A DNA stretch of 64,000 bases from Variovorax sp. V213 (GCF_041154455.1 NZ_AP028664.1:3163001-3227000); one strand, 5' to 3'; counted from the first letter of the stretch, positions 9,038 through 18,278 are shown. The notes: generated by a model from the sequence alone, not told the origin. A program made the numbers and translations.

Positions 9038-10428
9038 GCCAGGGCCTGCGCGCCGAGCAGTTCGAAGCGCACCGGCACCGCTTCTCGCGGCAGCAGGCAG
9101 GACAAGGTATTGAGCCGTGGCGTGAGCGCGGTGCGCACACCGCCGCCGCCCGCGGGTCCGCAGGTGTAGAGCGCCATGACTTCGCGCGCGAGGCGCTCGG
9201 CCTGCCCGCGCTCGGCATGCGTGGCCGCCACGCGCAGGCGCACGTCGCGCAGGCCGGCGTCGGGCGTGTCCGCGAGCATGCGGCCGGCGTCGTCGCCCAG
9301 GATGCTCAGTGCGCCGATCAGGTCCACGCGAAGCGTGAGCCCTTCGAGCCGCTTGCGCAGCACCTCGGCCGCGAGCCGCGCACGTGCCTCGGCACGCGGC
9401 CCGGCGTAAGAGATTTCGCCCTCGGCCAGCCAGCCGCCTTCATGGCAGACGTTGACCTTGTAGTGGCTCGGCCGCGCGTGGCCGCGCACGCCCGACAGCG
9501 CCACGCGATCCGCCACGCCCGGCTGCGGCTTCACCTCGGCATCGGCAATGTCGGCCACCACGTCGGGCGTGAGATAGGCGCTCGGGTCGTGCACTTCGTA
9601 CAGCAGTTGCTCCTTGACCGTGGCTTCACTCACGAGGCCGCCGGTTCCGTCGGCCTTGCCGATGGTGCAGTTCCCTTCGGCGTCGATCTCGGCGATGGGG
9701 AAGCCCACCGCTTCGAGGCCCGGCACGTCCTTGTAGCCGGGGTCGGCAAAGTAGCCGCCGCACACCTGCGCGCCGCATTCGAGCAGATGGCCCACCATGG
9801 TGGCGCGGCCCAGCCGGTGCCAGTCGTCCGCGAGCCAGCCGAAATGCGAAATGGCGGGGCCCACCGTGAGCGACGGATCGGCCACGCGGCCGCACACCAC
9901 GATCTGCGCGCCGGCGTCGAGCGCGGCGGCAATCGGCTCAGCGCCGATGTAGGCATTGGCGCTGACGATGCGCAGGCCCTCCATCTGCGCGCCCAGCGCT
10001 TCATTCAACAGCGCGCGGTGTTCGGGGCCGGAGAGGTCGTCGCCCTCCACCACCGCGATGCGGGGCGCACTGGCGCCAAGCTCGCACGCCATGCGGGCGA
10101 TGTGGCGGGCCGCGGCGCGGGGGTTGGCCGCGCCAAAGTTGCTCACGATGCGGATGCCGTGCGCCAGGCAACGCGCCAGCACGGGCCGCAGCATGGCATC
10201 GAGCAAGGGCTCGTAGCCAGCGTCGGGGTTGTCGCGGCGGCGCAGCTGGGCGAGCGCGAGCGTGCGCTCGGCAAGGGTTTCGAAGATCAGGAAAGCGCGC
10301 TGCCCGGCCAGGCCGCTGGCGAGCCGCTCGATCAGCGTGTCGACCACCGGCCCGGCCGCATCGGTTCGGTCGCCGGAAAAGCCGGCCGCGCAGCCGATCA
10401 GCAGTGGAGGCGGTGCAATGGCGTTCAT
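9034..10428 (-). CDS. AtuA-family (DUF1446) acyclic terpene utilisation-type protein
   Basis: The protein has 464 residues from the ATG at 10428 (MNAIAPPPLLIGCAAGFSGDRTDAA). An upstream ATG at 10458 adds ten residues not expected for the family. The GCAAGFSGDR start and the later ARHIARMACELG, GGYFADPGYKDVPG and AYLTPDVVADIADAEV segments are typical of DUF1446/AtuA. AtuA belongs to the citronellol/geraniol pathway in pseudomonads, but the wider family occurs in many catabolic clusters of unknown substrate, so the name should not be read as proof of terpene use. It is the first gene of the operon running down to 5501. A 26-bp perfect palindrome (10471-10496) lies just upstream. Confidence 0.8.
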   Translation of the reverse strand: MNAIAPPPLLIGCAAGFSGDRTDAAGPVVDTLIERLASGLAGQRAFLIFETLAERTLALAQLRRRDNPDAGYEPLLDAMLRPVLARCLAHGIRIVSNFGAANPRAAARHIARMACELGASAPRIAVVEGDDLSGPEHRALLNEALGAQMEGLRIVSANAYIGAEPIAAALDAGAQIVVCGRVADPSLTVGPAISHFGWLADDWHRLGRATMVGHLLECGAQVCGGYFADPGYKDVPGLEAVGFPIAEIDAEGNCTIGKADGTGGLVSEATVKEQLLYEVHDPSAYLTPDVVADIADAEVKPQPGVADRVALSGVRGHARPSHYKVNVCHEGGWLAEGEISYAGPRAEARARLAAEVLRKRLEGLTLRVDLIGALSILGDDAGRMLADTPDAGLRDVRLRVAATHAERGQAERLAREVMALYTCGPAGGGGVRTALTPRLNTLSCLLPREAVPVRFELLGAQALA

Positions 10429-10470
10429 CGGGGCCGACTTTAGGCAGCCCATCGTCATCCGTAAAATCGA

Positions 10471-10496
10471 AAATCCGGATCAATTGATCCGGATTT
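10471..10496. promoter_or_regulatory. 26-bp perfect palindrome between Bug gene and AtuA operon
   Basis: Two 13-base arms (AAATCCGGATCAA and its exact complement) meet with no spacer. The site is 24 bases after the stop of the Bug gene (10521) and 42 bases before the AtuA start codon. On the minus strand it is followed by TTTTCGATTTT, so it could end transcription of the Bug gene. It could equally be a dimeric repressor site for the AtuA operon. Both readings remain open. Confidence 0.6.
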
Positions 10497-10520
10497 CAGA
10501 TTACACAAAACGCGCTTCGC

Positions 10521-11492
10521 TCACTGCTCCAGCCGGATGCCGCGCTTGGCGATGATCGCGCCCCACTTGCGACCTTCGCCGTCGATGAACGACTTGAATT
10601 CGTCCGCCGACCCGCCGCCCGCCACAAGGCCCTGATTGGCCAGCAGCTCGCGCACGGCGGGCTCCTGCAGCACGGTGTTCACATCGGCGTTGACGCGGCG
10701 AACCACCTCGGGCGGCGTGCCGCTCGCAGTGAACAGGCCGTTCCACGCCAGCGCCTCGAAACCCGGATAGCCAACCTCTGCGACCGTCGGCAGGTCTTTC
10801 ATGAGCTCGGAGCGCTTCGCGCTCGTGACGGCGAGCAGCTTGATGCGCTTGCCCTGCACAAGGGGCAGCAGCGCGGGCGCCACGGTGAACAACGCCTGCG
10901 TGTCGCCCGACGCCACCGACAGCCCCGCAGGCGGCGATCCCGCATACGGCACGTGCACCGCCTCGATGCCGGCAACGCTGCGAAACAGCTCCATCGTGAG
11001 ATGCGACGAACTTCCCGCGCCTACCGACGCATAGCTGAACTGGTGGCCCTGCTTCCTGGCCCAGGCCACGAACTCCGGCAGCGTGCTTGCCGGGTTGCCG
11101 GCCTGCACCGCCAGCACGTTGGGCTGCGAGGTGGTCAGCACGATCGGAATCAGGTCGCGCGCGGGTGCGTACGGCATGCGGCTGTACATGTAGGGGCCGA
11201 AGGCGATCGGCCCGTTGAAGCCGATGCCCAGGGTGTAGCCGTCGTTCGGCGCCTTGGCGACGGCGTCCATGCCGATCAGGCCGCCCGCGCCGGGCTTGGC
11301 CTCGATGACGATGGGCTGCTTCCACATCGCACGCAGCCGCTCGGCCAGCGTGCGCGCGATCAGGTCGAGCGAACTGCCGGCCGGCGCGGGAACGATCACG
11401 CGCACTGGCTTCGCGGGCCACTCCTGTGCCGGGGCGGTGGTGGCCAGTGCGCATGCGAGGAGGAGTACGGCGAGGTTGATCTTGTTGTTCAT
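10521..11492 (-). CDS. Bug-family (TctC-type) periplasmic solute receptor
   Basis: The protein has 323 residues from the ATG at 11492 (MNNKINLAVLLLACALATTAPAQ, signal peptide), preceded by AAGGACTGAA. EWPAKPVRVIVPAPAGSSLDLIARTLAERL is the diagnostic Bug N-terminal segment, and HVPYAGSPPAGLSVASGDTQALF marks the hinge. It is a periplasmic binding protein for an unidentified small organic acid. It lies upstream of the AtuA operon on the same strand but is separated from it by the palindrome at 10471-10496. It is not the same as the Bug protein at 7652-8620: the two ligand loops differ, so they probably bind different ligands. Confidence 0.92.
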   Translation of the reverse strand: MNNKINLAVLLLACALATTAPAQEWPAKPVRVIVPAPAGSSLDLIARTLAERLRAMWKQPIVIEAKPGAGGLIGMDAVAKAPNDGYTLGIGFNGPIAFGPYMYSRMPYAPARDLIPIVLTTSQPNVLAVQAGNPASTLPEFVAWARKQGHQFSYASVGAGSSSHLTMELFRSVAGIEAVHVPYAGSPPAGLSVASGDTQALFTVAPALLPLVQGKRIKLLAVTSAKRSELMKDLPTVAEVGYPGFEALAWNGLFTASGTPPEVVRRVNADVNTVLQEPAVRELLANQGLVAGGGSADEFKSFIDGEGRKWGAIIAKRGIRLEQ

Positions 11493-11719
11493 TTCAGTCC
11501 TTGCTTGACCATAAGACACGTTGATGACCACGCTGCGGTAAGCTCGGCCCGAGGGAATGGTGTAACCAAAATGGCATATGGGGTTCGTGTCCGTTTTCCG
11601 TAACATTCATGAAGCCAACTGGAGATTTCAGCGCCATTCCTGTTGGCCCCGCCTTGATCCCCATGAATCATCACGGAATGGCCGTCGCGCCAAACGACCG
11701 CTGAAGACAACCTAAGCCC
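11493..11719. other. Intergenic region between divergent Bug and glycosyltransferase genes
   Basis: These 227 bases must hold the promoters of both divergent genes. I see no clear inverted repeat, no convincing -35/-10 pair and no small reading frame with a ribosome site. Confidence 0.5.
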
Positions 11720-14152
11720 ATGGCCACCCGTTCTCGCGCGATATTCACCATTTGCTCCAACAACTACGTGCCGATGGCGAGGGTGCTGCTGGAAAGCGCG
11801 AAACGCCACCATCCGGAAGCCGACGTTTATCTGTGCCTCGCCGACGAGGCGCTGCCAGAGGCCGCTTTCTATCCGGGGCAATGCGAACTCATTGTCGCCA
11901 AGACGCTCGGCATTCCGAACTTCCGAGAGTTCGCATTCCGCTACGACATCATGGAGTTCAACACGGCAATCAAGCCGTTCATGATCCGGCATCTGCTCGC
12001 GCGCGGACACGAGTCCGTGGTGTACCTGGACCCTGACATCGAGGTCTTCGCCCCGCTCGAACGGGTGTTCTCGCTGCTCGACGAAGGCGCCTCCTTCGTG
12101 CTCACGCCGCACCTCACTCGACCGCTGGAGCAGCCCAACTTTCCAAACGATCTCGGGATCATGCGCGCGGGCGTCTACAACCTGGGTTTTCTCGGAGTGG
12201 GCGCTGGTGAGGAAACCGACCGGATCCTTCGCTGGTGGTCGCGGCGCCTGCAATATGAATGCGTCAACGAGCCGGACCGCGGCATCTTCGTGGATCAGAA
12301 ATTCATGGATCTGGTGCCGGGCTTCGCGGACGGCGCCCGCATCCTGCGCGACACCGCCTACAACGTGGCGTACTGGAACCTGCAGCAGCGCTCGCTCGGC
12401 GGGACACCGGGCGACTGGAAGATCGACGGCGCGCCGCTTCGCTTCTTCCACTTCAGCGGTATCGAGCCGTCCAACCTGAGGTACTTGTCCAAGCACACCG
12501 AGTCATTCCGTGATGGCAAGCAGTCGCCGTTGCTTGGCGAACTCTTGCGCCGTTATGCCGCACAGGTGCTCGCGAACGGCCATGGCCGGGTGCCGAACGC
12601 CATCTACGCTTACGGGCGCTTTGCATCAGGCACGCTGCTGCCCGACGTGGTGCGCCGGATGTTCCGCGACCGCCACATCCACTGGTCCGGGGGCGATCCG
12701 TTCCACACCTATGAGGAGTACCTGCACCTGCCGTGCGCGCGAACCGCCGGCACCGCATCCCACGGCATCACGAACCTGATGTCGTACGTGCACGAGCGCG
12801 AGCCCTGGCTGCGAGGCATCTACGATCTCGCAACAAGTGACGGTATTGGTCGCTACATCGACTGGTACATCCAGAATGCGCGAACAATTTTGAAAGACAG
12901 CCGGCTCGTCGCACCTGTCGCTTTGCGCGTCGGCGCTCAGGCGGCGCCTGGCCGCGGCCGGCGCCCGCCCGCAAGGCGCGGTGCGGAGCCGGACGCGGCG
13001 GTTGTCGGCTACCTGCGCCTGGCACTCGGCATTGGCGAGGCGGGTCGCCAGGTGCTCCGCTCGCTGCGGCACGCCGGACTCGAGGCCCGCGGCCTGCCGA
13101 TCCAATTCAACTCCATGTCCGCCGCCGTGGACAAGTCGCTGGAGCCGCTGTTCGACGATACGGCCACCGCCAGGGTGCAGGTCTTCAACATCAACGCCGA
13201 CCAATTGCCGGCCGTCATTGCGCACCTGGGGTCAGCCCTGCGGCCGGACGCCTACCGCGTGGTCATGCCTTTCTGGGAGCTCGAGCACTTCCCGGCGCCA
13301 TGGCTGGGCGCTTTCGATCTGGTGGACGAAATCTGGGCGCCGACCCGTTTCATTCAGACCATGCTCGCCCGCAGGATCGGCAAGCCCGTGCTGCACGTGC
13401 CGCTGCCGCTGGACTTCGAGGCCCCACCGGCCTTGGACCGTGCACGCTTCGGACTGCCGGAGCACGCATTCCTGTTCTTCTTCAGCTTCGATTTTCTTTC
13501 CTATGCCGAACGCAAGAACCCCATGGCCCTTGTGCGTGCATTCAAGAAGGCATTTCGCGAGGGGGACGCCCATCCCAACGTGTGCCTCGTGCTCAAGACA
13601 CTCAATGCAGACATCGCGCCCGCGCACAGCCAAGCCCTGCGCGACATCCTGCGTACCGACCTCGACCTGACCCTGATCGAACAGACCCTGACCCGCACCG
13701 AGACGCTACAGCTGATCACCGCATGCGACGCCGTCGTATCCCTGCACCGCAGCGAAGGACTGGGCCTGCTGATTGCCGAAGCCATGGCGCTTGGCAAACC
13801 GGTGATCGCGACCGACTACTCGGCGACCGCCGAGCTGGTCTCCCCGGATACCGGCTGGCCGGTCGACTTCAAGCTGGTGCCGGTGCCCGAAAACCACTAT
13901 CCGTTCCACGAAGGCCAGGTCTGGGCCGAACCCGACGAGAACCATGCGGCTTGGCAAATGCGCCAGGTGTTCCACAACCGGGGCGAGGCGCAGCGCCGTG
14001 CCGATACCGCGCGCGCAATGCTGAAACAGCAGTTCAGTGCCGAGAAGTGCGGCGCACGCATGCGACGTCGCCTCGAAGAACTGGAATCGGGCGGCCTGCC
14101 ATTGCCGGCATCGGCAATGACACACGCACCGGTGGAAGACCGTGCCGGATAA
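11720..14152 (+). CDS. Bifunctional-looking glycosyltransferase with two GT domains
   Basis: The protein has 810 residues. Residues 1-330 are a nucleotide-sugar transferase-like domain: AIFTICSNNYVPMARVLLESAKRHHP at the start, and YLDPDIEVFAPL carries the DxD-type metal site. Residues about 420-790 are a GT4-type (GT-B) domain with HRSEGLGLLIAEAMALGKPV and IATDYSATAELV, the usual sugar-nucleotide-binding motif with its Glu. A 60-residue Arg/Pro/Ala-rich linker (about 395-430) joins them. No membrane segment is visible. Such double enzymes usually build a short glycan by adding two different sugars, on a cell-surface polymer or protein. The stop overlaps the next gene's GTG start by 11 bases, so the two are co-translated. 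Confidence 0.85.
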   Translation: MATRSRAIFTICSNNYVPMARVLLESAKRHHPEADVYLCLADEALPEAAFYPGQCELIVAKTLGIPNFREFAFRYDIMEFNTAIKPFMIRHLLARGHESVVYLDPDIEVFAPLERVFSLLDEGASFVLTPHLTRPLEQPNFPNDLGIMRAGVYNLGFLGVGAGEETDRILRWWSRRLQYECVNEPDRGIFVDQKFMDLVPGFADGARILRDTAYNVAYWNLQQRSLGGTPGDWKIDGAPLRFFHFSGIEPSNLRYLSKHTESFRDGKQSPLLGELLRRYAAQVLANGHGRVPNAIYAYGRFASGTLLPDVVRRMFRDRHIHWSGGDPFHTYEEYLHLPCARTAGTASHGITNLMSYVHEREPWLRGIYDLATSDGIGRYIDWYIQNARTILKDSRLVAPVALRVGAQAAPGRGRRPPARRGAEPDAAVVGYLRLALGIGEAGRQVLRSLRHAGLEARGLPIQFNSMSAAVDKSLEPLFDDTATARVQVFNINADQLPAVIAHLGSALRPDAYRVVMPFWELEHFPAPWLGAFDLVDEIWAPTRFIQTMLARRIGKPVLHVPLPLDFEAPPALDRARFGLPEHAFLFFFSFDFLSYAERKNPMALVRAFKKAFREGDAHPNVCLVLKTLNADIAPAHSQALRDILRTDLDLTLIEQTLTRTETLQLITACDAVVSLHRSEGLGLLIAEAMALGKPVIATDYSATAELVSPDTGWPVDFKLVPVPENHYPFHEGQVWAEPDENHAAWQMRQVFHNRGEAQRRADTARAMLKQQFSAEKCGARMRRRLEELESGGLPLPASAMTHAPVEDRAG

Positions 14153-16820
14153 AGCGCAATTCGTTGTGGGCAGGCACCCGAGGCGCTGGACCTTGATTGG
14201 CGATGTCGGCGGCGCGCACAGCTATCACGTGGGCGACGAGGCAATGCTCGAGAGCAACGTGCACCTGCTGCGCACCATCGACCCGAACGCCACACTGCAC
14301 GTGGTCTCCGCCGACCCCGACTTCACCGCGACAACGTATGAAGTCGAAGGTCTGCCGCGCCTGGGTTTCGACAACTGCGCATCGGACGAAGCGCGCGAGG
14401 CGCTCCTGGCCAGGCTTTCGCACGTGCACTGGACCAGCGAAACGCCCCGTGCCTTCGCGCGCATGGCCGACGAATCGGACGGCCTGCTGATTTCCGGCGG
14501 CGGCAACCTGCGAAGCACCTGGCCGAACTGCATCTATGAGCGGGTGGCTCTGTGCCGAAAAGCCGTGGCCAACGGAGCGCCGATCATCATTCTGGGCCAG
14601 ACCCTCGGACCGGAGCTGAACGCGCGGCATCGCGAACTGGTGTCGGAGATCGTTCAGGCAGCGTGGTGGATCGGCGTCAGAGAAGCGCAGAGCTTCGCGC
14701 TCGCGCTGGAGCTCGGTGCGCTGCCCGAGCGGCTGTCCTACCAGATCGACGATGCGGCAGAGCTCTGGAAAGAAGCCGCCGACATCGAGCCCGCATGCCT
14801 GCCATTCCCCGTGGATACGCCATGGATCGGGGTCACATTCCATCCATTCGTCGATCCGACGGGCGACGATCCATTGCTCGACCAGTTGGCCGATCATCTG
14901 GAGCAGACCTCCGCGCGAACGGGTTGCCAGCTGGTGTTCATTCCGCATGCCAGGGCCGCCGCGACCATGGGCGCTCCCTGGTCCGACGAGGATGTGGGCC
15001 GGGCACTGGCACGGCGCATGCGGTCGACGATGCTTCACCTGTTGCCGGTTCTCTCGGCGCGCCAGGTGGCCCGGCTGACCGGACAGGCACAGATGATCGT
15101 GAGTTCGCGCTACCACCCGATCGTCTTCGGGCTGGCGCAGGGCGTGCCATGCCTCGGCATCTGGGCCGACCTGTACACCCGCACCAAGTTGCGCGGCGCC
15201 CTGCAGCACTTCGACCGTATCGACGATTCATGCAGCCTCGAAGGCATCCGCCAGCAACAGCTCGCGCGGAAGCTGACCGAGCTGTGGGACAGCCGCGCTG
15301 CAGCGCGCGAGAAGATTCATGCGCAAGGCTTGCTCAACGACGCGGACGAGCAACGCCGCCGGCGTCAGCTTGCCCTGTTGGTCATGCAGCGAGGGGCAGC
15401 CGACACGCCGCAGCCCGATCGGCTGGCCGGCGTTCTGGCCACTGCCGTGCGCGAGCAGCATGCCTTTACGGCATCCTTCGGTTCGGGGGAGCCAGCCAGG
15501 AAGGCGCCGATGGCCGAGACGCCGCCGTGCCACGCGACTGCGCGCCGCGCGCAGCCCGCGCCACTCCATCTCAAAAGGGATCCAAAGATGCTGACCGACG
15601 CAGACTGGCAGAGTTTTTCCCGCGATGGGTTCCTGCACCTTGGGCAGGTGCTTGATGCGCAACAGGTCCTGGCGCTGCAGCTGCGTGCCGACGCTCTGGC
15701 AATGGGGCAGATCTCGAATCCAGCGATCCAGATGCAGCACGACACGGGCGGCGCCTACGAGGCGTTGCCTGAGGCTGTGAGCCAGTTCGAACAGGGCACT
15801 CACTTGTACCGGAAGATTCAAGGCCTGGAAACCGACGACCTGTTCGCCGCGCTGATCGACAGGCCGCTCTTTCGCGAGATTTGCGCACGGGTTTACGGCG
15901 CCCATGCGGCGGTGTCGATCTTCCGCGCCATGGTCATGAACAAGCCCGCAGGCCAGGGCACCTATCTCCCATGGCACCAGGACGGCGGCACGGTTTGGCA
16001 ACTCGATCGCGACCCGCTGGTAACCATCTGGGTTGCGCTCGACCCCGCAACCCGGGACAACGGCTGCATGGATGCCATCCGGGGCTCGCATCGTCTGGGC
16101 TTGCTGAGCCTGCACGGCAGTACCTTGACCGAAGAGCATGTGCGCCAATACTGCCGAGAAGACCTGAGCGTGCCGCTCGAGGTGCCCGCAGGTCACGCCG
16201 TGCTGCTGCACAACTGGCTGATCCATCGCTCCGGCATCAACCCTTCATCCACGCCGCGGCGCGCCTTCACCATGTGCTGCATGGATGCCCGCACGCGCGG
16301 CATCCTGACAGGCGATCATTTTCCGATCGTTTTCGGCGAGCAGTCTTCCGAGCCGGATCCGTTTGTTCGCCAGTTGCAGCAGGAGCATGCCGCGCAGACC
16401 GACAAGGCAGCCCAGGCCGAGGAATATGCGTTGAGCCTGCGCGACCAGAACACGCAACTGCAAATGTCGATTGCCGAAGCCACGAAGTACGCGCAAAGCC
16501 TCGAGGCGCAAGCCGCAACCTTGCAACAGCATGGCCTCGACCTGGAAGACGCACGCGAAGAGAACCGTCGGCTCGCGAATGCGGTGGCGCAAATGCGCCA
16601 GGAGATGCTCGCATTGAACCGTGCGCTGGAAGCTGCGGCGCAGCCGTCCCATGCTGCAGCAGCTGCACAAGCTGCACAGCTGCTGCAGGAAGAACTGACC
16701 ACGCTGAGGGTTCATGCGGAGCGACTGGCAGCCTCCATGCAGGCCATCTACGCCTCGAACTCGTGGCGCGTCACGCGACCGCTTCGCGCAGTGTTCGGGG
16801 CGCTGCGCAAGCCGCGATGA
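14142..16820 (+). CDS. Polysaccharide pyruvyltransferase - PhyH dioxygenase - coiled-coil fusion
   Basis: The protein has 892 residues from a GTG at 14142. Residues 10-380 match the polysaccharide pyruvyltransferase family (GDVGGAHSYHVGDEAML, ISGGGNLRSTWPN, IILGQTLGPE, SSRYHPIVFGLAQGVPCLGIW). Residues about 485-730 are a phytanoyl-CoA dioxygenase-like Fe(II)/2-oxoglutarate oxygenase: WHQDGG gives the metal His612 and Asp614, and LIHRSG gives the distal His695. Residues about 745-865 are an Ala/Glu/Gln-rich coiled coil, and the tail NSWRVTRPLRAVFGALRKPR resembles the tails of large glycan enzymes. The implied job is to transfer pyruvate to, and oxidise, the same surface glycan made by the upstream glycosyltransferase. 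Both catalytic domains keep their key residues. Substrates are unknown. Confidence 0.85.
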   Translation: MPDKAQFVVGRHPRRWTLIGDVGGAHSYHVGDEAMLESNVHLLRTIDPNATLHVVSADPDFTATTYEVEGLPRLGFDNCASDEAREALLARLSHVHWTSETPRAFARMADESDGLLISGGGNLRSTWPNCIYERVALCRKAVANGAPIIILGQTLGPELNARHRELVSEIVQAAWWIGVREAQSFALALELGALPERLSYQIDDAAELWKEAADIEPACLPFPVDTPWIGVTFHPFVDPTGDDPLLDQLADHLEQTSARTGCQLVFIPHARAAATMGAPWSDEDVGRALARRMRSTMLHLLPVLSARQVARLTGQAQMIVSSRYHPIVFGLAQGVPCLGIWADLYTRTKLRGALQHFDRIDDSCSLEGIRQQQLARKLTELWDSRAAAREKIHAQGLLNDADEQRRRRQLALLVMQRGAADTPQPDRLAGVLATAVREQHAFTASFGSGEPARKAPMAETPPCHATARRAQPAPLHLKRDPKMLTDADWQSFSRDGFLHLGQVLDAQQVLALQLRADALAMGQISNPAIQMQHDTGGAYEALPEAVSQFEQGTHLYRKIQGLETDDLFAALIDRPLFREICARVYGAHAAVSIFRAMVMNKPAGQGTYLPWHQDGGTVWQLDRDPLVTIWVALDPATRDNGCMDAIRGSHRLGLLSLHGSTLTEEHVRQYCREDLSVPLEVPAGHAVLLHNWLIHRSGINPSSTPRRAFTMCCMDARTRGILTGDHFPIVFGEQSSEPDPFVRQLQQEHAAQTDKAAQAEEYALSLRDQNTQLQMSIAEATKYAQSLEAQAATLQQHGLDLEDAREENRRLANAVAQMRQEMLALNRALEAAAQPSHAAAAAQAAQLLQEELTTLRVHAERLAASMQAIYASNSWRVTRPLRAVFGALRKPR

Positions 16821-16946
16821 CGGCAATCGCATCAACCACCGGCCGGGCTTTGCCGCGCACAGGCATGATGGGGGCTACCAGACCGGCCCGGAAAGCCTGA
16901 GGGCCTTCCTCTCGACCCGCCCGCTGGAACCGACGGAGCGGTACCC

Positions 16947-17798
16947 ATGAAAGCACCACCACGCCTGCAGGCGCTGGTCAACGAAGGCCTGATCGACACG
17001 GTGGTACGCCAGCTGATGAGCGGCAAGGAAGCCATGGTCTACGTGGTGCGCTGCGGTGACGACACGCGCTGCGCCAAGGTCTACAAGGAAGCCGACAAGC
17101 GCAGTTTTCGCCAGGCCGTCGACTACACGGAAAACCGCCGCGTGCGCAATTCGCGCGAGACGCGCGCCATGGCCAAGGGCACGCGCTTCGGCCGCCAGGT
17201 GACCGAGGCCATCTGGCAGAGCGCCGAGGTCGATGCGCTCTACCGGCTGGCGGCGGCTGGCGTGCGCGTGCCGGTTCCCTACAACTTCCTGGAAGGCGTG
17301 CTGCTGATGGAGCTGGTGACCGACGCCAACGGCGATGCGGCCCCGCGACTGAACGACGTGGCCTTCACATCCGAGGAGGCCATGCAGCACCACGCCAGCC
17401 TGTTGAAAGAGGTGGTGCGCATGCTGTGCGCGGGCGTCGTGCACGGCGACCTGTCGGAATTCAACGTGCTGCTGGCGGCCGACGGCCCGGTGGTCATCGA
17501 CCTGCCGCAGGCCGTGGATGCAGCGGGCAACAACCACGCCAGGCGCATGCTGCTGCGCGATGTGGAAAACCTGCGCAACTTCTTCGGCCAGTTTGCGCCC
17601 GAGCTCCTGGGCACGCACTACGGCGACGAGATCTGGCATCTGTACGAGCGCGGCCTGCTGCGCGTCGAATCGGTTCTGACCGGCACGCACGTGCGCGACA
17701 CCGGGCCGGTCGACCTGGGCAACGTGATGCGCGAGGTGGACGACGCGCGCGAGGAAGAAGCGGCGCGGCGACTGCGCATGCAGTTGCCGCGGCTGTGA
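16947..17798 (+). CDS. RIO-type serine/threonine protein kinase
   Basis: The protein has 283 residues, the usual length of the bacterial RIO1-like proteins. GKEAMVYVVRCG is a flexible ATP loop, CAKVYKEADKRSF holds the ATP-contacting Lys, HGDLSEFN (Asp168) is the catalytic loop and VIDLPQAVD is the metal-binding motif. RIO kinases lack the activation loop of ordinary kinases, as does this one. In bacteria their targets are mostly unknown. It stands alone on the plus strand. The 126 bases upstream show nothing notable. Confidence 0.92.
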   Translation: MKAPPRLQALVNEGLIDTVVRQLMSGKEAMVYVVRCGDDTRCAKVYKEADKRSFRQAVDYTENRRVRNSRETRAMAKGTRFGRQVTEAIWQSAEVDALYRLAAAGVRVPVPYNFLEGVLLMELVTDANGDAAPRLNDVAFTSEEAMQHHASLLKEVVRMLCAGVVHGDLSEFNVLLAADGPVVIDLPQAVDAAGNNHARRMLLRDVENLRNFFGQFAPELLGTHYGDEIWHLYERGLLRVESVLTGTHVRDTGPVDLGNVMREVDDAREEEAARRLRMQLPRL

Positions 17799-17807
17799 GG
17801 CCGGGCC

Positions 17808-18152
17808 TCAGGGCCGTTGGTTCTTCAACTCGCGCAGTTGCTCCTCGGCATGCTCGAGTTCTGCCCGAAGCAGCCGGATGTCGTGCTCCAGCTTGCCGAT
17901 GCGCGCCGCGCGGCTCTGAGGCGTTTCCGCCCCCTGGCAGCGCGTGCGAAGCGCGGCCAGTGTCTCGGCGAGTTGCCGCCGGCGCAGCATCTGCCCCCTG
18001 GAGCGCGCCAGGTCCATGTCGCGCTCCAGCGCGGCTTCTTCCGCATGGCAAGAGGTGCCCTCCGCCGATTCCGCGGGTTGCGCAGGCGGCGTGGATTGGG
18101 CGAAGGCGGGCATTGCCAGGGCCAGCGCAACGACGAGGAGGCAGCGTTTCAC
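17808..18152 (-). CDS. DUF1090-family periplasmic protein
   Basis: The protein has 114 residues from the GTG at 18152 (VKRCLLVVALALAMPAFAQ, signal peptide). The ORF could start further up, but only this start yields a signal peptide, and GGGAG precedes it. The mature part has SCHAEEAALERDMDLAR, then a Cys at LRTRC and an ending KLEHDIRLLRAELEHAEEQLRELKN, which matches DUF1090 (YqjC-like) helical hairpin proteins with two Cys. Its function is unknown; a periplasmic coiled-coil or envelope role is plausible. It follows hom on the same strand with a gap of 126 bases. Confidence 0.8.
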   Translation of the reverse strand: MKRCLLVVALALAMPAFAQSTPPAQPAESAEGTSCHAEEAALERDMDLARSRGQMLRRRQLAETLAALRTRCQGAETPQSRAARIGKLEHDIRLLRAELEHAEEQLRELKNQRP

Positions 18153-18278
18153 GCACGGCTCCCGTCGCGGTCCTGAGGGCCACCGTGCCGATCGAATTTC
18201 ATTGCGACTCCCGTTTGTTGGCGGTGCCAGGGCCCGCCGTGCCTGATTCTGTCCCAGGTCAGGACGCAAGAAGGCCCC

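Noticed and set aside
4853..9169. Plus-strand open frame of 1438 codons opposite the hydrolase, Bug and AtuA genes
   Set aside because: It is Arg/His/Gly-rich with no domains and lies opposite four well-supported minus-strand genes. High-GC codon bias creates such mirror frames.
9022..10443. 473-codon plus-strand frame opposite AtuA
   Set aside because: Composition is typical of an antisense mirror frame and the AtuA gene is strongly supported on the other strand.
16821..16946. Possible small gene or RNA between 16820 and 16947
   Set aside because: No stable hairpin, ribosome site or reading frame was seen.
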